This document shows, in pieces, positions 17,564 through 27,218 of a stretch of DNA of 64,000 nt. This DNA comes from Sphingomonas sp. JC676 (GTDB lineage Bacteria > Pseudomonadota > Alphaproteobacteria > Sphingomonadales > Sphingomonadaceae). The DNA lies in NCBI RefSeq assembly GCF_014489075.1, contig NZ_JACTGR010000001.1, positions 1,054,001 through 1,118,000 on the forward strand, in the 5' to 3' direction. Numbering within the stretch: the first letter of the stretch is position 1; each line of letters begins with the position of its first letter. The notes below the pieces were generated by a model. It had not been told where the DNA came from. It ran no database searches and was given only the letters and a program-made list of their open reading frames with translations. The position numbers and the translations under genes were made by a program.

Positions 17564-17779
17564 CTAGGTGCGGACCCGCCACCAGCGACGCAGCGCGACA
17601 AGCGCCCAGATCGCCTCCACCACGCCGAACGGCCACGCGCCCTGGAGGAAGCCATAAGCCGATCCGAGCAGACATGCGCCGGCAAAGGCGAGGATCCACC
17701 AGTGCGAACGGCTCTCCAGCGCGTAAGTGACCAGCATGGACGTTACCGCGAACAGACCGAACCAGGTCAGCGTGTCCAT
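17564..17779 (-). CDS. Small membrane protein of unknown function
   Basis: 71 residues with two to three membrane segments: [36 protein letters not shown] and [16 protein letters not shown]. The C-terminal [14 protein letters not shown] style is seen in a group of small bacterial inner-membrane proteins of unknown role. The start ATG 17779 lies 4 bases after the fabZ stop, so it is probably the last gene of that unit. Codon use is like its neighbours. Confidence 0.75.
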   Translation of the reverse strand: MDTLTWFGLFAVTSMLVTYALESRSHWWILAFAGACLLGSAYGFLQGAWPFGVVEAIWALVALRRWWRVRT

Positions 17780-17783
17780 TCGC

Positions 17784-18260
17784 TCACGCCGTGGGCGGAT
17801 CCGCGATCATCGCGGTGAATTCACACTCGGTGGCGATTTCGCCGTTGAGCGTTGCCTTGCCGGCGAACTTGCAGACGCGCGAGCGCTTCTGGATGAACTC
17901 GACCTCGAGCTTCAGCAATACGCCCGGCTCGACGGGCTTGCGGAACTTCACGCCGTCGATCGACATGAAATAGACAAGCTTGCCCGAGCCGGCGAGGCCG
18001 AGGCTCTCGACTGCGAGCACGCCGGCCGCCTGGGCCAGCGCCTCGACCTGGAGCACCCCGGGCATGATCGGACGCCCGGGAAAGTGCCCCTGGAAGAATT
18101 GCTCGTTGATCGTCACCGCCTTGATCGCGACGATCGACTTGTCGAGGATCAGCTCCTCGACACGGTCGACCAGCAGCATCGGATAGCGATGCGGCAGCGC
18201 GGCCAGGACCCGCCCGATATCGAGCGGGCCGATGTTCGTGCCGCTGGCTTCCTCGCTCAC
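17784..18260 (-). CDS. fabZ: 3-hydroxyacyl-ACP dehydratase FabZ
   Basis: 158 residues, hot-dog fold dehydratase of type II fatty-acid synthesis that converts (3R)-hydroxyacyl-ACP to trans-2-enoyl-ACP. The signature [13 protein letters not shown] and the active-site [20 protein letters not shown] (His and Glu) are present. Start GTG 18260 overlaps the stop of the OmpH gene by 4 bases (GTGA). Unlike the standard order, there is neither lpxD before it nor lpxA after it. Confidence 0.95.
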   Translation of the reverse strand: MSEEASGTNIGPLDIGRVLAALPHRYPMLLVDRVEELILDKSIVAIKAVTINEQFFQGHFPGRPIMPGVLQVEALAQAAGVLAVESLGLAGSGKLVYFMSIDGVKFRKPVEPGVLLKLEVEFIQKRSRVCKFAGKATLNGEIATECEFTAMIADPPTA

Positions 18261-19048
18261 CGCGGCTCGGCGGGCTTCGCGCCGGGCTTGGGTGCCGTCG
18301 GCGCCGGAGCGGCCGGACGGGTGCCGGCTGCGGCTGGGGCCGCGCCGGCCTGACCCTGCTGCGCACGCTGGGCGGCAGCCTGATAGGCGAGCATCTGATC
18401 GATCTGGGCGAGCTGCTGCTGCAGGTTCACCGTCTCGCGCGAGGGCTGCCAGTCGGCGGGCGGCTGAATCGAAACCGTCGGCGCGTTCTTGTCGAGGTCG
18501 GCAACGATCGCGTCGGTGATGTCCGCCGAATCGGGAGCGTAGAGAAACACCTCGGGCGAGAGCACGACGTTGACCTTCTTCGCGGTGACGACGCGAAGCT
18601 GCGCGGCATCATACTGGCGCAGAATCCCTTCGATCGCGAACAGCTGCGCGCGCGCCGCGGGATTGGTCAGCCTGGCGACATCGGCCTCGGCGGCATCCTG
18701 CGCGGCCTTGAACTTGTCGAGCGTCGGGCTCTTCGAAGCCTGCAGCGCGGCCTGCTCGGCCTGGTTCAGCTTTCCGTCCTTGTTGGTGTCGAACTGCGCC
18801 AGGAGCTGGGCCTGCATCGGCTCGAGCTCTTTCTGCAGCGCCGCGATGCGCGCCTCGCGCTGATCGAACGACGCCTTGTAGGTCGTCGAGATCTGCTGGC
18901 GCGCGCCGGTGAACGCCTTGGACTTGTAGACGACGGCGGACAGATTGGCGGTGGCGATGCCCGAAACCTGGGCATGGGCGGGAGCAGCGATGGCGAGCGC
19001 CGCGGGAGCGGCGAGCAGCGCCGCGAGAATACGCATCTTGGTAGTCAT
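18257..19048 (-). CDS. OmpH/Skp family periplasmic chaperone with an EF-hand-like loop
   Basis: 263 residues. Signal peptide [20 protein letters not shown], then an OmpH domain with long coiled-coil arms, as in Skp, which holds unfolded outer-membrane proteins for BamA. Unusually, residues 87-98 spell [12 protein letters not shown], an exact calcium EF-hand loop (ligands at positions 1, 3, 5, 12 and Gly at 6). The protein is longer than E. coli Skp (161 residues) and ends in an Ala/Pro/Gln-rich tail. ATG 19048 overlaps the bamA stop by one base (TAATG); the open frame further up lies inside bamA. Confidence 0.88.
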   Translation of the reverse strand: MTTKMRILAALLAAPAALAIAAPAHAQVSGIATANLSAVVYKSKAFTGARQQISTTYKASFDQREARIAALQKELEPMQAQLLAQFDTNKDGKLNQAEQAALQASKSPTLDKFKAAQDAAEADVARLTNPAARAQLFAIEGILRQYDAAQLRVVTAKKVNVVLSPEVFLYAPDSADITDAIVADLDKNAPTVSIQPPADWQPSRETVNLQQQLAQIDQMLAYQAAAQRAQQGQAGAAPAAAGTRPAAPAPTAPKPGAKPAEPR

Positions 19049-21867
19049 TAGAACTGAGTCCCTACGTTGAATGTGACAAGCTTGGTATCGTCGCCCTTTT
19101 CGTGGAGCAGCGCCTTGGCAACGTCGATGCGCAGCGGCCCGAAGGGCGAATTCCAGTTCACGCCGAAGCCGATCGACAGACGCGGCCGGGCGGAATCGCC
19201 CAGGAAGCGCTCGAAGAAGGGCGGGATGAAGTTGTTGACCGGGGAATTGATCGAAGTGCCCACGCACGTGGAAGGCGTCGCGCCGAAGCCGACCTTGCAG
19301 GGCGTGGCGGCCGCGAGACCGGTTGTCGGATCGATGCCACTATAAAGCTGATTGCCGGCGGCGTCCTTCAGGAAATTGTCCTGCTGTAACAATGTCGGCG
19401 AGCCATCCTGGTTGAACAGCGGCTTGCCCTGGCTGTCCGTGGCCTGTTTGAAGTCGATCGTCTTGCCCGGCCGCTTGATGCCGAACAGGCCACCCATCTG
19501 GACGAAGACCGAGGGACGCAGGCCCATTTCGGCCGCGCCCGCGCCCAGCGGGATCTCCAGTTCGGCCTTGCTCAGGTAATAGGCCGTGCCGCCGAGCGGG
19601 TCGTCAATGATCTGATCCTTGTCGGTGATCAGCAGCTGGGTGCCGGCGAGCGGATCGCCGGTATAGGCGATGCGCTGGACCCGCGGGCCGACGCCGCGGA
19701 TGTCGAAGCCGCGGAACTGCGGTTCGCCCAGATAGAAGCGATCGGTGATGCGCACCGGATCGACCCCCGGGCCGCTGGCCTTTTCGAGGCTGTGGATATA
19801 GCCGCCCTCGGCCGAGAGCGAGAAGATGAAGCCGCCGCCGACGCTCCAATATTTGTCGGCGTCGACGCGGCCGCGCAGATAGCGGACGTCGCCGCCCAGG
19901 CCGGCGAAATCGCCGCCGACCGACAGACGTGTGCCACGCGTCGGGCGCAGTCGGCTGTTGAGGCTGTCATAGATCAGCGACAGGCCGACAAGCGAAGTCA
20001 GGCGATTGCCCAGCGCTTCGCAATAATAACGGCCGGCCTGGGTAGCATCGCAGGTGTCGCCAGGGCTGTTGCCGCGCACCCCGTCGCCATTGCTATCTGT
20101 GTAGAAGCTGCTCCTGTCGAGCGTCACATCGTCTTTCGACAGCGTATAGCGGCCCGACAGCGTCCAATATTCGGTGAGCGGCACGCCAGCGACGAGCTGG
20201 AAGCCGGTCGACACCTGGCTGTAGGTCGTGTTGCGATCGCCGAGACCGTTAAAATTGAACGCGTTATAGTCGCGGCGGAAGATCGTGCCGCCGAGCGCGA
20301 TATTCTGGTCGAACAGATAGGGCTCGGTGAAGCCCAGCTCGACCGATTTCGAATAGCTCGAATAATCGACCGAGGCGCTGACCGTCTGGCCCTTGCCGCG
20401 GAAGTTGCGCTGGCGGATCGATGCCTGGAGGATGAAGCGCTCGAGGCTCGAGAAGCCCGCAGACAGCGTCAGCTCGCCGTTCGGTTTCTCCTCGACGTTC
20501 GCGGCCAGCACGATGCGGTCCGGCGCGGAGCCGTCCTTGCGCTCAATCTCGAACTTGTCCTGGAAATAGCCGAGCGAATTGATGCGGTCCTGCGAACGCT
20601 TGACCAGGAAGGTGTTGAACGCGTCGCCCTCGGCCACACGCATTTCGCGGCGGATGACCTTGTCCTGGGTCTGGCGGTTGCCGGTGATGTCGATCCGCTC
20701 GATATAGGTACGGTTCGCCTCGCCGATGCGGAAGTTCATCGACATGGTCAGCGTGTCCTTGTCACGCTGGAACTCGGGGCGGACATCGGCAAAGGCGTAG
20801 CCGAACAGGCCGGCGGTCTCGCTCAACTGCTCGACCGTGTCCTCGACGGCCTTGGCGTTGTACCAGTCGCCCTTCTTGATCGAGAGATGCTCTGCCAGCT
20901 TCTTGTCGTCGAAGTCTCGGATAGCGCTGTCGACGGTGACGTCGCCGAATTTATAGCGAGGACCCTCCTCCACCACATAGGTGATGATGAAGTCCTTCTT
21001 GTCCGGTGTCAGCTCGGCGACCGCGGAAATCACGCGGAAATCGGCGTAGCCGTTGGTCAGGTAGAACTGGCGCAGCTTCTGTTGGTCATAGGCCAGGCGA
21101 TCCTGATCATAGCTCGTGTTCGAGCTCATGATGTGCATCAGGCTGGATGTCTTGGTCGCCATCTCGCCGCGCAGCTTGCCGTCGGAGAACACCTCGTTGC
21201 CGATAATGTTGATCTGGCGGACCTTGGACTTGGCGCCCTCGTGGATCTCGAAGATCACGTCGACGCGGTTCTGGTCCAAGCTGACCATCTTCGGCTCGAC
21301 CGAAGCGGCGAAGCGACCCTGGCGACGATAGAGCTCGACGATGCGCGCGATATCGGCGCGAACCGCGGTGCGCGTGAAGATCTGGCGCGGCTTGAGCTTG
21401 ATCTCCTTGTCGATCTTGTCCTGCTTCAGCCGCTTATTGCCTTCGAAGACGACGCGGTTGATCACCGGATTCTCGCGGATGCGGATCACCAGATCACCGG
21501 TCGAGACACCCTCGATGGCGACGTCAGCAAGCAGATCGGACGCGAGCAGGTCCTTGATCGCCTGGTCGACGGTCTCGTTGGTGTAGGTGTCACCGGCGCG
21601 CAGGCGGGTGTAGGACAACACCGTCTCCGGCTCGATGCGTTGCGAACCCTCAACGCGCAGCGAGCGAATCGTGCGGACCTGCTGCGGCGCCGTGACGGGT
21701 GCGGGAGCAGCGGGAGCAGGCGTGGCCTGAGCGGTGGGCGCGGTCGGGGGAGCCGTCTGGGGTGCGGGCGCAGTCTGCGCGCTCGCGATCCCCGAAAGGA
21801 CCGTGCCCGCGAGAAGCGTCGCCGAAGCGCGCACGCCGAATTTCGTTGCCTTGATCGCAGTCACCAT
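19048..21867 (-). CDS. bamA: Outer-membrane protein assembly factor BamA
   Basis: 939 residues. N-terminal signal (VRASATLLAGTVLSGIASA) and a Pro/Ala/Gln-rich linker are followed by five POTRA domains (about residues 60-480) and the Omp85 barrel. Marker motifs are TRLRAGDTYTNETVDQ in POTRA1, GNRQTQDKVIRREMR in POTRA5 and SIGFGVNWNSPFGPLRIDVA in the last strands; the C terminus ends in Phe. It inserts beta-barrel proteins into the outer membrane. ATG 21867 is preferred over upstream starts because it begins the signal peptide and has a GGGGTGGG site. It follows rseP, as in most proteobacteria. Confidence 0.95.
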   Translation of the reverse strand: MVTAIKATKFGVRASATLLAGTVLSGIASAQTAPAPQTAPPTAPTAQATPAPAAPAPVTAPQQVRTIRSLRVEGSQRIEPETVLSYTRLRAGDTYTNETVDQAIKDLLASDLLADVAIEGVSTGDLVIRIRENPVINRVVFEGNKRLKQDKIDKEIKLKPRQIFTRTAVRADIARIVELYRRQGRFAASVEPKMVSLDQNRVDVIFEIHEGAKSKVRQINIIGNEVFSDGKLRGEMATKTSSLMHIMSSNTSYDQDRLAYDQQKLRQFYLTNGYADFRVISAVAELTPDKKDFIITYVVEEGPRYKFGDVTVDSAIRDFDDKKLAEHLSIKKGDWYNAKAVEDTVEQLSETAGLFGYAFADVRPEFQRDKDTLTMSMNFRIGEANRTYIERIDITGNRQTQDKVIRREMRVAEGDAFNTFLVKRSQDRINSLGYFQDKFEIERKDGSAPDRIVLAANVEEKPNGELTLSAGFSSLERFILQASIRQRNFRGKGQTVSASVDYSSYSKSVELGFTEPYLFDQNIALGGTIFRRDYNAFNFNGLGDRNTTYSQVSTGFQLVAGVPLTEYWTLSGRYTLSKDDVTLDRSSFYTDSNGDGVRGNSPGDTCDATQAGRYYCEALGNRLTSLVGLSLIYDSLNSRLRPTRGTRLSVGGDFAGLGGDVRYLRGRVDADKYWSVGGGFIFSLSAEGGYIHSLEKASGPGVDPVRITDRFYLGEPQFRGFDIRGVGPRVQRIAYTGDPLAGTQLLITDKDQIIDDPLGGTAYYLSKAELEIPLGAGAAEMGLRPSVFVQMGGLFGIKRPGKTIDFKQATDSQGKPLFNQDGSPTLLQQDNFLKDAAGNQLYSGIDPTTGLAAATPCKVGFGATPSTCVGTSINSPVNNFIPPFFERFLGDSARPRLSIGFGVNWNSPFGPLRIDVAKALLHEKGDDTKLVTFNVGTQF

Positions 21868-21935
21868 CCCACCCCAGTCGGAATCCAAATTAAGCCGTTC
21901 GGCTACTCGGCGCGCATCGCCCTGCCCGAACGTCA

Positions 21936-23069
21936 TCAGCCGATCAACCCGGCCAGATTTCTCCACACGCCAAACGCGCCGAGATCGTTGAGCGTCACGA
22001 ACAGCATCAGCGCCAGAATCGCCAATAAGCCGCCGCGGAACGCCCATTCCATTACCCGCGGCTCGACCGGACGACGCCGGATAGCCTCGACTGCGTAGAA
22101 CAGCAGATGACCGCCATCCAGCACCGGGACTGGCAACAGGTTGATGAATCCGAGATTAATGGAGACCAGCGCAATCAGGTTGACCAGATAGATCGGCCCC
22201 ATCGCCAGGCTCTCACCTGAAATCTGCGCTATCTTCAAGGGGCCGCCAAGCTCGCTGACTGCGATGCGGCCCATGATGATCTGGCCGAGCCCGTCGACCG
22301 TCGTCTCGACGATCTCCCAGGTCCGTCGCGCGCCGACCAAGGGCGCTTCCCACCAGCTTACCGGGGTGAACACCTGCGGCCCCGGCCCGATGCCGAGCAC
22401 GCCGTGGCGCGACACGTTTCCGAAGCGATCCTTCTCCGCCAGCGTGCCGATCACGGTATCGGCATGCATGGTGCGACCGCCGCGCTCGAAATCCACCTGC
22501 ACCGGAGCGCCCGCGCGCATCACGGTGAAGGTCCTGAGATCGTTGAAATCACCGATCACGCGACCGCCGAGCGCGGTGATCCTGTCGCCGGGCTGGAGAC
22601 CGGCCGCAGCCGCGGCGCTGCCAGGCTGCACGCTGCCGACCACCGCGGACGTGGTGTTTTGCCCATAAGCGAGCGCGAAGCCCGCAAGGATCACGATGGC
22701 GACGAGGAAGTTCGAGATCGGGCCCGCGGCGACGATGATCGCGCGCTGCCAAAGCGGCTTCGACTGGAAGGTCTTGGCGCGCTCATGCGCCGGGAGCGAA
22801 AGCCATTCGGGCGAAGGCTGGCTGGCCGGATTCATGTCGCCGGCGAAGCGGACATAGCCGCCCAGCGGCAGCCAGCCGAACTTCCAGCGCGTGCCGCGGC
22901 GATCGGTGAAGCCCGCCACTTCGCGGCCGAAGCCGATCGAGAATTCCTCGGCCTTCACGCCGAACCAGCGTCCAGCGAGATAATGACCGAGCTCATGGAG
23001 GAAAACGAGCGGCCCGATCACCAGCGCGAACGCCAGTATGGTGAGCAGGATGCCGGGGGTTTCGATCAA
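21936..23069 (-). CDS. rseP: RIP metalloprotease RseP (site-2 protease)
   Basis: 377 residues. Intramembrane zinc protease with HELGH (FLHELGHYLAGRWFG) in the first membrane helix, a single PDZ domain around residues 130-210 and NLLPVPVLDGGHLLFY in the third helix. It cleaves anti-sigma factors and leftover signal peptides. The likely start is TTG at 23069, which overlaps the dxr stop in a TTGA and gives MIETPGILLTILAF; a TTG three codons earlier (23078) is the other option. No ATG or GTG fits. Confidence 0.92.
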   Translation of the reverse strand: MIETPGILLTILAFALVIGPLVFLHELGHYLAGRWFGVKAEEFSIGFGREVAGFTDRRGTRWKFGWLPLGGYVRFAGDMNPASQPSPEWLSLPAHERAKTFQSKPLWQRAIIVAAGPISNFLVAIVILAGFALAYGQNTTSAVVGSVQPGSAAAAAGLQPGDRITALGGRVIGDFNDLRTFTVMRAGAPVQVDFERGGRTMHADTVIGTLAEKDRFGNVSRHGVLGIGPGPQVFTPVSWWEAPLVGARRTWEIVETTVDGLGQIIMGRIAVSELGGPLKIAQISGESLAMGPIYLVNLIALVSINLGFINLLPVPVLDGGHLLFYAVEAIRRRPVEPRVMEWAFRGGLLAILALMLFVTLNDLGAFGVWRNLAGLIG

Positions 23070-24223
23070 ACGACGCAATCCTTCACACGCTCGACCGCAT
23101 AACGCCGTGCTTCCGCATCGATGGCCAGCACGGCATCAAGCGAGTCCGGGGCGGCCGGGTCATAGCGTTCGAGCGTATCGGCAGAGATTGCGGCAATTTC
23201 AAGAAAGTTGAGGCGGCCGGAAAGGAACGCCGCGACCGCGACCTCGTTGGCGGCATTGAGAATGGCTGGACGCGCCCCGCCCGCGTCCAGCGCCTCGCGC
23301 GCCAGGCGCAGCGCGGGGAAGCGAACGGGATCGGGTTCGGCGAAATCGAGCCGGCCCAAAGCGGCGAAATCGAGCGGCGGCATCGGCGTTTCCATCCGGT
23401 CCGGCCAGGCCAAAGTGTGCGCAATCGGGACACGCATGTCCGACGGACCGAGCTGGGCGAGGATCGATCCATCGACATATTCGACCATCGAATGGATCAC
23501 CGACTGACGATGAACAATGATCTCGAGCGCGGCGTGCGCCACTGGGAACAGCCGGGCGGCCTCGATCAGCTCGAGCCCCTTGTTCATCATCGTCGCCGAA
23601 TCGACCGAGATCTTGGCGCCCATCGTCCAATTGGGATGCGCCACCGCCTGTTCGGGCGTGACGCCGCGCATCGCGGCAAGGTCCCGGTCCCAAAACGGCC
23701 CGCCGCTGGCGGTGAGGATGATCCGCCGGACACGCTCGGGCCGGGCGAAATCGAAGCATTGGTAGATCGCGTTATGCTCGGAATCGGCGGGCAGCAGCGT
23801 CGCGCCATGCTGCGCAGCGGCGGCGAGGACGATCTCGCCGGCGGAGACGAGCGGCTCCTTGTTGGCGAGCACCACAGTGCCGCCACCTTCGAGCGCGGCC
23901 ATGACGGGCGCGAGACCGGCGAGCCCGACGATCGCGGCCATCGTCCAGTCGGCCCCCATCCGGGCGGCTTCGCAGATTTCCTGGGCCCCTCCCCTCGCCT
24001 CGATGCCGCTTCCCGCCAGCGCGTCGCGGAGGTCGGCGAGGCAGCCGACATCGGCGACGACGGCGCGCCGGGCATTGGTACGGATCGCTGCGGCGGCGAG
24101 CTTGGCAACGTCGCAATTGGCGGTGAGCGCCAGCACTTCGAAGCGCTCAGGCTCACGCTCGATCAGGTCGAGCGTCGAGCCGCCCACCGAACCGGTGGCG
24201 CCCAATATGGTGACGGTCTTCAT
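23066..24223 (-). CDS. dxr: 1-deoxy-D-xylulose 5-phosphate reductoisomerase
   Basis: 385 residues, second enzyme of the MEP isoprenoid pathway, converting DXP to MEP with NADPH. The NADPH motif GATGSVGGSTLDL is at the start, followed by ANKEPLVSAG, LLPADSEHNAIYQC and SVDSATMMNKGLEL, the metal and substrate residues. ATG 24223 overlaps the cdsA stop by 4 bases; an in-frame start far upstream lies inside cdsA. Its product feeds the substrate of uppS next door. Confidence 0.96.
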   Translation of the reverse strand: MKTVTILGATGSVGGSTLDLIEREPERFEVLALTANCDVAKLAAAAIRTNARRAVVADVGCLADLRDALAGSGIEARGGAQEICEAARMGADWTMAAIVGLAGLAPVMAALEGGGTVVLANKEPLVSAGEIVLAAAAQHGATLLPADSEHNAIYQCFDFARPERVRRIILTASGGPFWDRDLAAMRGVTPEQAVAHPNWTMGAKISVDSATMMNKGLELIEAARLFPVAHAALEIIVHRQSVIHSMVEYVDGSILAQLGPSDMRVPIAHTLAWPDRMETPMPPLDFAALGRLDFAEPDPVRFPALRLAREALDAGGARPAILNAANEVAVAAFLSGRLNFLEIAAISADTLERYDPAAPDSLDAVLAIDAEARRYAVERVKDCVV

Positions 24224-24993
24224 CGCGGCAGCGCCAGCACCAGCAGCGCAGCGATAGGCGCGACCGCGACCAGCCCGTCGAGCCGATCCATGACGCCGCC
24301 ATGCCCGGGCAGCAGATTGCCCGAATCCTTCACGCCGGCGCGGCGCTTGAGATTGCTCTCGTAGAGATCGCCGAGCTGCGCGAGTATGGCGAGGCCGGGC
24401 GTGGCCACCGCGAGCAGGATCGGCAGGCCGCACAGCGCGACCAGGATATAGGCGAACACGGCAGCGGCAAGCAGCCCGCCGAGGAATCCCGCCCAAGTCT
24501 TGTTGGGGCTGATCGCCGGCGCGAGCTTGGGCCCACCGATCGCGCGGCCGGCGAAAAAGGCGCCGCTGTCGCAGGCCCACACCAACGCCATCGCCCAGAA
24601 GGTGAGCAACAGGCCCTGGGGCTGTTCGCGCAGCACCAGCAACGCCAACACCGGCAGCCCGACATAGAGCGCACCACCGGCAAGGCGGGGGTTTCGCGTC
24701 ACGGCGGCAAGGAAGAAGGCGGCACCGACGATCAGGCCCAGCGCCAGGAAGCCGGGGCCGGCGGCGAGGCCGGGCGCCATGATCGCGAGCGGCACCGACA
24801 GGGCATATTGGGCAAGCCGCTTATGGCGTTCGTCGGCGCCCATCAGCATCGCCCATTCGCCGATCATCAATATGCCCGCGACGCTGAGCACCAGCCAGAA
24901 GCCGAGGCCACCGGCCCATAAAGCGACGAAAGCGAGGCCGATGAGTACGATGGCAACCACAAGGCGTGTGCCGAGATCGGAATTCTTGCTCAC
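24220..24993 (-). CDS. cdsA: Phosphatidate cytidylyltransferase CdsA
   Basis: 257 residues with about seven membrane segments. It makes CDP-diacylglycerol for phospholipid synthesis, the substrate of PssA also coded in this window. The family signature RRAGVKDSGNLLPGHGGVMD is complete near residue 225, and CDSGAFFAGRAIGGPKLAP precedes it. Start GTG 24993 overlaps the uppS stop (GTGA). Confidence 0.95.
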   Translation of the reverse strand: MSKNSDLGTRLVVAIVLIGLAFVALWAGGLGFWLVLSVAGILMIGEWAMLMGADERHKRLAQYALSVPLAIMAPGLAAGPGFLALGLIVGAAFFLAAVTRNPRLAGGALYVGLPVLALLVLREQPQGLLLTFWAMALVWACDSGAFFAGRAIGGPKLAPAISPNKTWAGFLGGLLAAAVFAYILVALCGLPILLAVATPGLAILAQLGDLYESNLKRRAGVKDSGNLLPGHGGVMDRLDGLVAVAPIAALLVLALPR

Positions 24994-25733
24994 AAGCCTC
25001 CGAAACGACGCTGGCGGCGGCCGAACTGGTCGATCGCCTGCTCCAACGTTTCCTCGTCGAAATCGGGCCAGAGCGTATCGACGAACAGCAACTCGGCATA
25101 GGCCGCCTGCCAGAGCAGGAAATTCGACAGGCGCTGCTCCCCCGAAGTGCGGATCAGCAGGTCGAGCGGTGGCAGATCGGCCGTCTCCAGCGTCGCCTCG
25201 AACCGGGCCTCATCGATCGCGGCCGGATCGAGCGTGCCGTCGCGCGCCTGTTCGGCGAGGGTGCGCGCCGCGGCCAGTATCTCCGCCTGGGCGCCATAGT
25301 TGAGCGCGATCACCAAGGTCGGGCCGGGATTGTTCACGGTGCGGGCGATCGCGCCGTCGATCATCGCCACCAGATCGGGCGAGAGGCGGCGCCAATCGCC
25401 GATCACGCGCAGCTTCACGCCCTCGGAAACCAGCTCGTCGAGCTCGCTTCCCAGGAAGTGGCGCAGCAGCCCCATCAGGTCGCGCACCTCTTCTTCGGGG
25501 CGGCGCCAATTCTCCGACGAGAAAGCGTAGAGCGTCAGGACCTCGATGCCGAGCTTGCGCGCCGCGCGGCTGACCCGGCGCACGGCCTCGACGCCTTGCT
25601 TGTGGCCGGCAATGCGGGGCAGGAAGCGCGCCTTTGCCCAGCGACCATTGCCGTCCATGATGATGGCGACATGGCGCGGCGGCGGTGCCTGCGGCCCGCC
25701 GGACTTTCCCCGGGGCGCGGCAAGCGGCTTCAC
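24990..25733 (-). CDS. uppS: Undecaprenyl diphosphate synthase (cis-prenyltransferase)
   Basis: 247 residues. It extends farnesyl diphosphate to C55-PP, the lipid carrier for cell-wall precursors. Motifs: [16 protein letters not shown] with the catalytic Asp, [15 protein letters not shown], and [21 protein letters not shown] at the C-terminal side. The first 18 residues are a short basic Pro/Gly extension. The start is GTG 25733 overlapping the frr stop. Confidence 0.96.
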   Translation of the reverse strand: MKPLAAPRGKSGGPQAPPPRHVAIIMDGNGRWAKARFLPRIAGHKQGVEAVRRVSRAARKLGIEVLTLYAFSSENWRRPEEEVRDLMGLLRHFLGSELDELVSEGVKLRVIGDWRRLSPDLVAMIDGAIARTVNNPGPTLVIALNYGAQAEILAAARTLAEQARDGTLDPAAIDEARFEATLETADLPPLDLLIRTSGEQRLSNFLLWQAAYAELLFVDTLWPDFDEETLEQAIDQFGRRQRRFGGL

Positions 25734-26287
25734 TTGCCCAGGATTTCCTTTTCCTTGGCCGAAGCGGCGGCGTCGAGCTCGGCGATCGTCGCGTCGGTCA
25801 GCTTCTGCACCTCGGTCTCGTGGCGCTTGCGCTCGTCCTCAGAGAAGACGCCCTTCTTCTCGTCGGCCTTGAGATTGTCGTTGCCGTCGCGGCGGACGTT
25901 GCGGACGGCGATACGGGCCTTTTCGGCATACTGGCCGGCGAGCTTGGCGAGCTCCTTTCGGCGCTCCTCGGTGAGGTCGGGGATCGGCAGGCGAAGCGTC
26001 TGGCCGTCGACGATCGGATTGAGGCCGAGGCCGGCCGACCGGATCGCCTTGTCGGCCGGGCCGACATTAGTCTTGTCCCATACCTGCACCGACAGCATGC
26101 GCGGCTCGGGCGCCGAGACGGTGGCGATGGTGTTGAGCGGCATCTGCGCGCCATACACCTCGACCGTCACCGGATCGAGCAGCGTCACCGATGCGCGGCC
26201 CGTACGCAGGCCCTGCAGATCGTGCTTGAGCGCCTCGACCGCGCCGGCCATGCGGCGCTCGAGGTCTGCCTTGTCATATGCGGCCAT
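25730..26287 (-). CDS. frr: Ribosome recycling factor
   Basis: 185 residues, the full length of [17 protein letters not shown] near residue 25 and [21 protein letters not shown] near residue 135 are conserved, with the basic C-terminal helix. Together with EF-G it splits post-termination ribosomes. It lies 12 bases after pyrH in the standard pyrH-frr pair and overlaps uppS by 4 bases. Confidence 0.97.
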   Translation of the reverse strand: MAAYDKADLERRMAGAVEALKHDLQGLRTGRASVTLLDPVTVEVYGAQMPLNTIATVSAPEPRMLSVQVWDKTNVGPADKAIRSAGLGLNPIVDGQTLRLPIPDLTEERRKELAKLAGQYAEKARIAVRNVRRDGNDNLKADEKKGVFSEDERKRHETEVQKLTDATIAELDAAASAKEKEILGK

Positions 26288-26299
26288 TGCCGGCTCCTC

Positions 26300-27031
26300 T
26301 TATGCGTATTGCTGTTCGTTCTGGACTATCGTCGAGGTGCCTTCGCCCCTGAGAACGGCGGCGAGATTGCCTTCGCCGCGAATGTTGAAGACGACGATCG
26401 GGATATTGTTGTCGCGGCACAGGGCCACGGCGGAAGCGTCCATCACCTTGAGATTATCTGCGAGGACGCGGTTGTAACTCAGCGTTTCGTAACGCTTCGC
26501 GGTCGGCACCACCTTCGGATCGGCGTCGTACACGCCGTCGACGCTGGTGCCCTTGAACAGGGCGTCGCAATTCATCTCGGCGGCGCGCAGCGCGGCGGTG
26601 GTGTCGGTGGTGAAGAACGGGAGGCCGGTGCCCGCGGCGAAGATCACGACGCGGCCCTTCTCCATGTGCCGCTCGGCGCGGCGGCGGATATAGGGCTCGC
26701 AGACCGACGCCATGGGGATCGCCGACTGGACACGCGTCTGCACGCCGATCTTTTCCATCGCATTCTGCATCGCCAGCGCGTTCATCACGGTGGCGAGCAT
26801 GCCCATATAATCGGCGCTGGCGCGGTCAAAGCCCTGCGCCGCGCCGGCAAGGCCGCGGAAGATGTTGCCGCCGCCAACGACCATGCAGATCTCGAGACCG
26901 CTCTCCTTGGCGTCCTTCACCTCAGCCGCGACGCGGTCGCAGGTGGCCGGATCGATGCCGAACTGCCCCTGCCCCATCAGGACTTCGCCCGAGAGCTTGA
27001 GAAGGATGCGATTGAAGCGGGGAGAAGTCAT
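26300..27031 (-). CDS. pyrH: UMP kinase
   Basis: 243 residues of the amino-acid-kinase fold, phosphorylating UMP to UDP. Motifs: [28 protein letters not shown] and [15 protein letters not shown], the last with the Thr/Asp residues for substrate binding. ATG 27031. It stands in the tsf-pyrH-frr order with a 187-base gap to tsf that contains a hairpin. Confidence 0.97.
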   Translation of the reverse strand: MTSPRFNRILLKLSGEVLMGQGQFGIDPATCDRVAAEVKDAKESGLEICMVVGGGNIFRGLAGAAQGFDRASADYMGMLATVMNALAMQNAMEKIGVQTRVQSAIPMASVCEPYIRRRAERHMEKGRVVIFAAGTGLPFFTTDTTAALRAAEMNCDALFKGTSVDGVYDADPKVVPTAKRYETLSYNRVLADNLKVMDASAVALCRDNNIPIVVFNIRGEGNLAAVLRGEGTSTIVQNEQQYA

Positions 27032-27166
27032 CGGAACCTTGGGTTTGCAGCGGATAGCGGAGCGGCGCGGACCTTAGAGGCGGTGCGACGCGCGAACAAG
27101 CGGAGAAGCTGTGCAGAAGGCGCACCCGTTCCCGCCAGGGAAACGCTCCGGCGCGTGGAAACGACA

Positions 27167-27198
27167 GCGGGCGCGGCCACCGAGGTGATCGCGCCCGC
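27167..27198 (-). terminator. GC-rich hairpin after tsf
   Basis: A nine-pair stem (GCGGGCGCG/CGCGCCCGC) with further pairing near the loop lies about 20 bases after the tsf stop. There is no proper U run after it, so it may be a weak or Rho-assisted terminator or an mRNA-stabilising structure separating tsf from pyrH. Confidence 0.4.
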
Positions 27199-27218
27199 CC
27201 TATCGGTCCGGGAAGACC

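Noticed and set aside
19792..22098. 768-codon open frame on the plus strand opposite bamA
   Set aside because: It mirrors the codon pattern of bamA on the other strand in a GC-rich genome, has no ribosome site and no domain-like sequence; bamA itself is certain.
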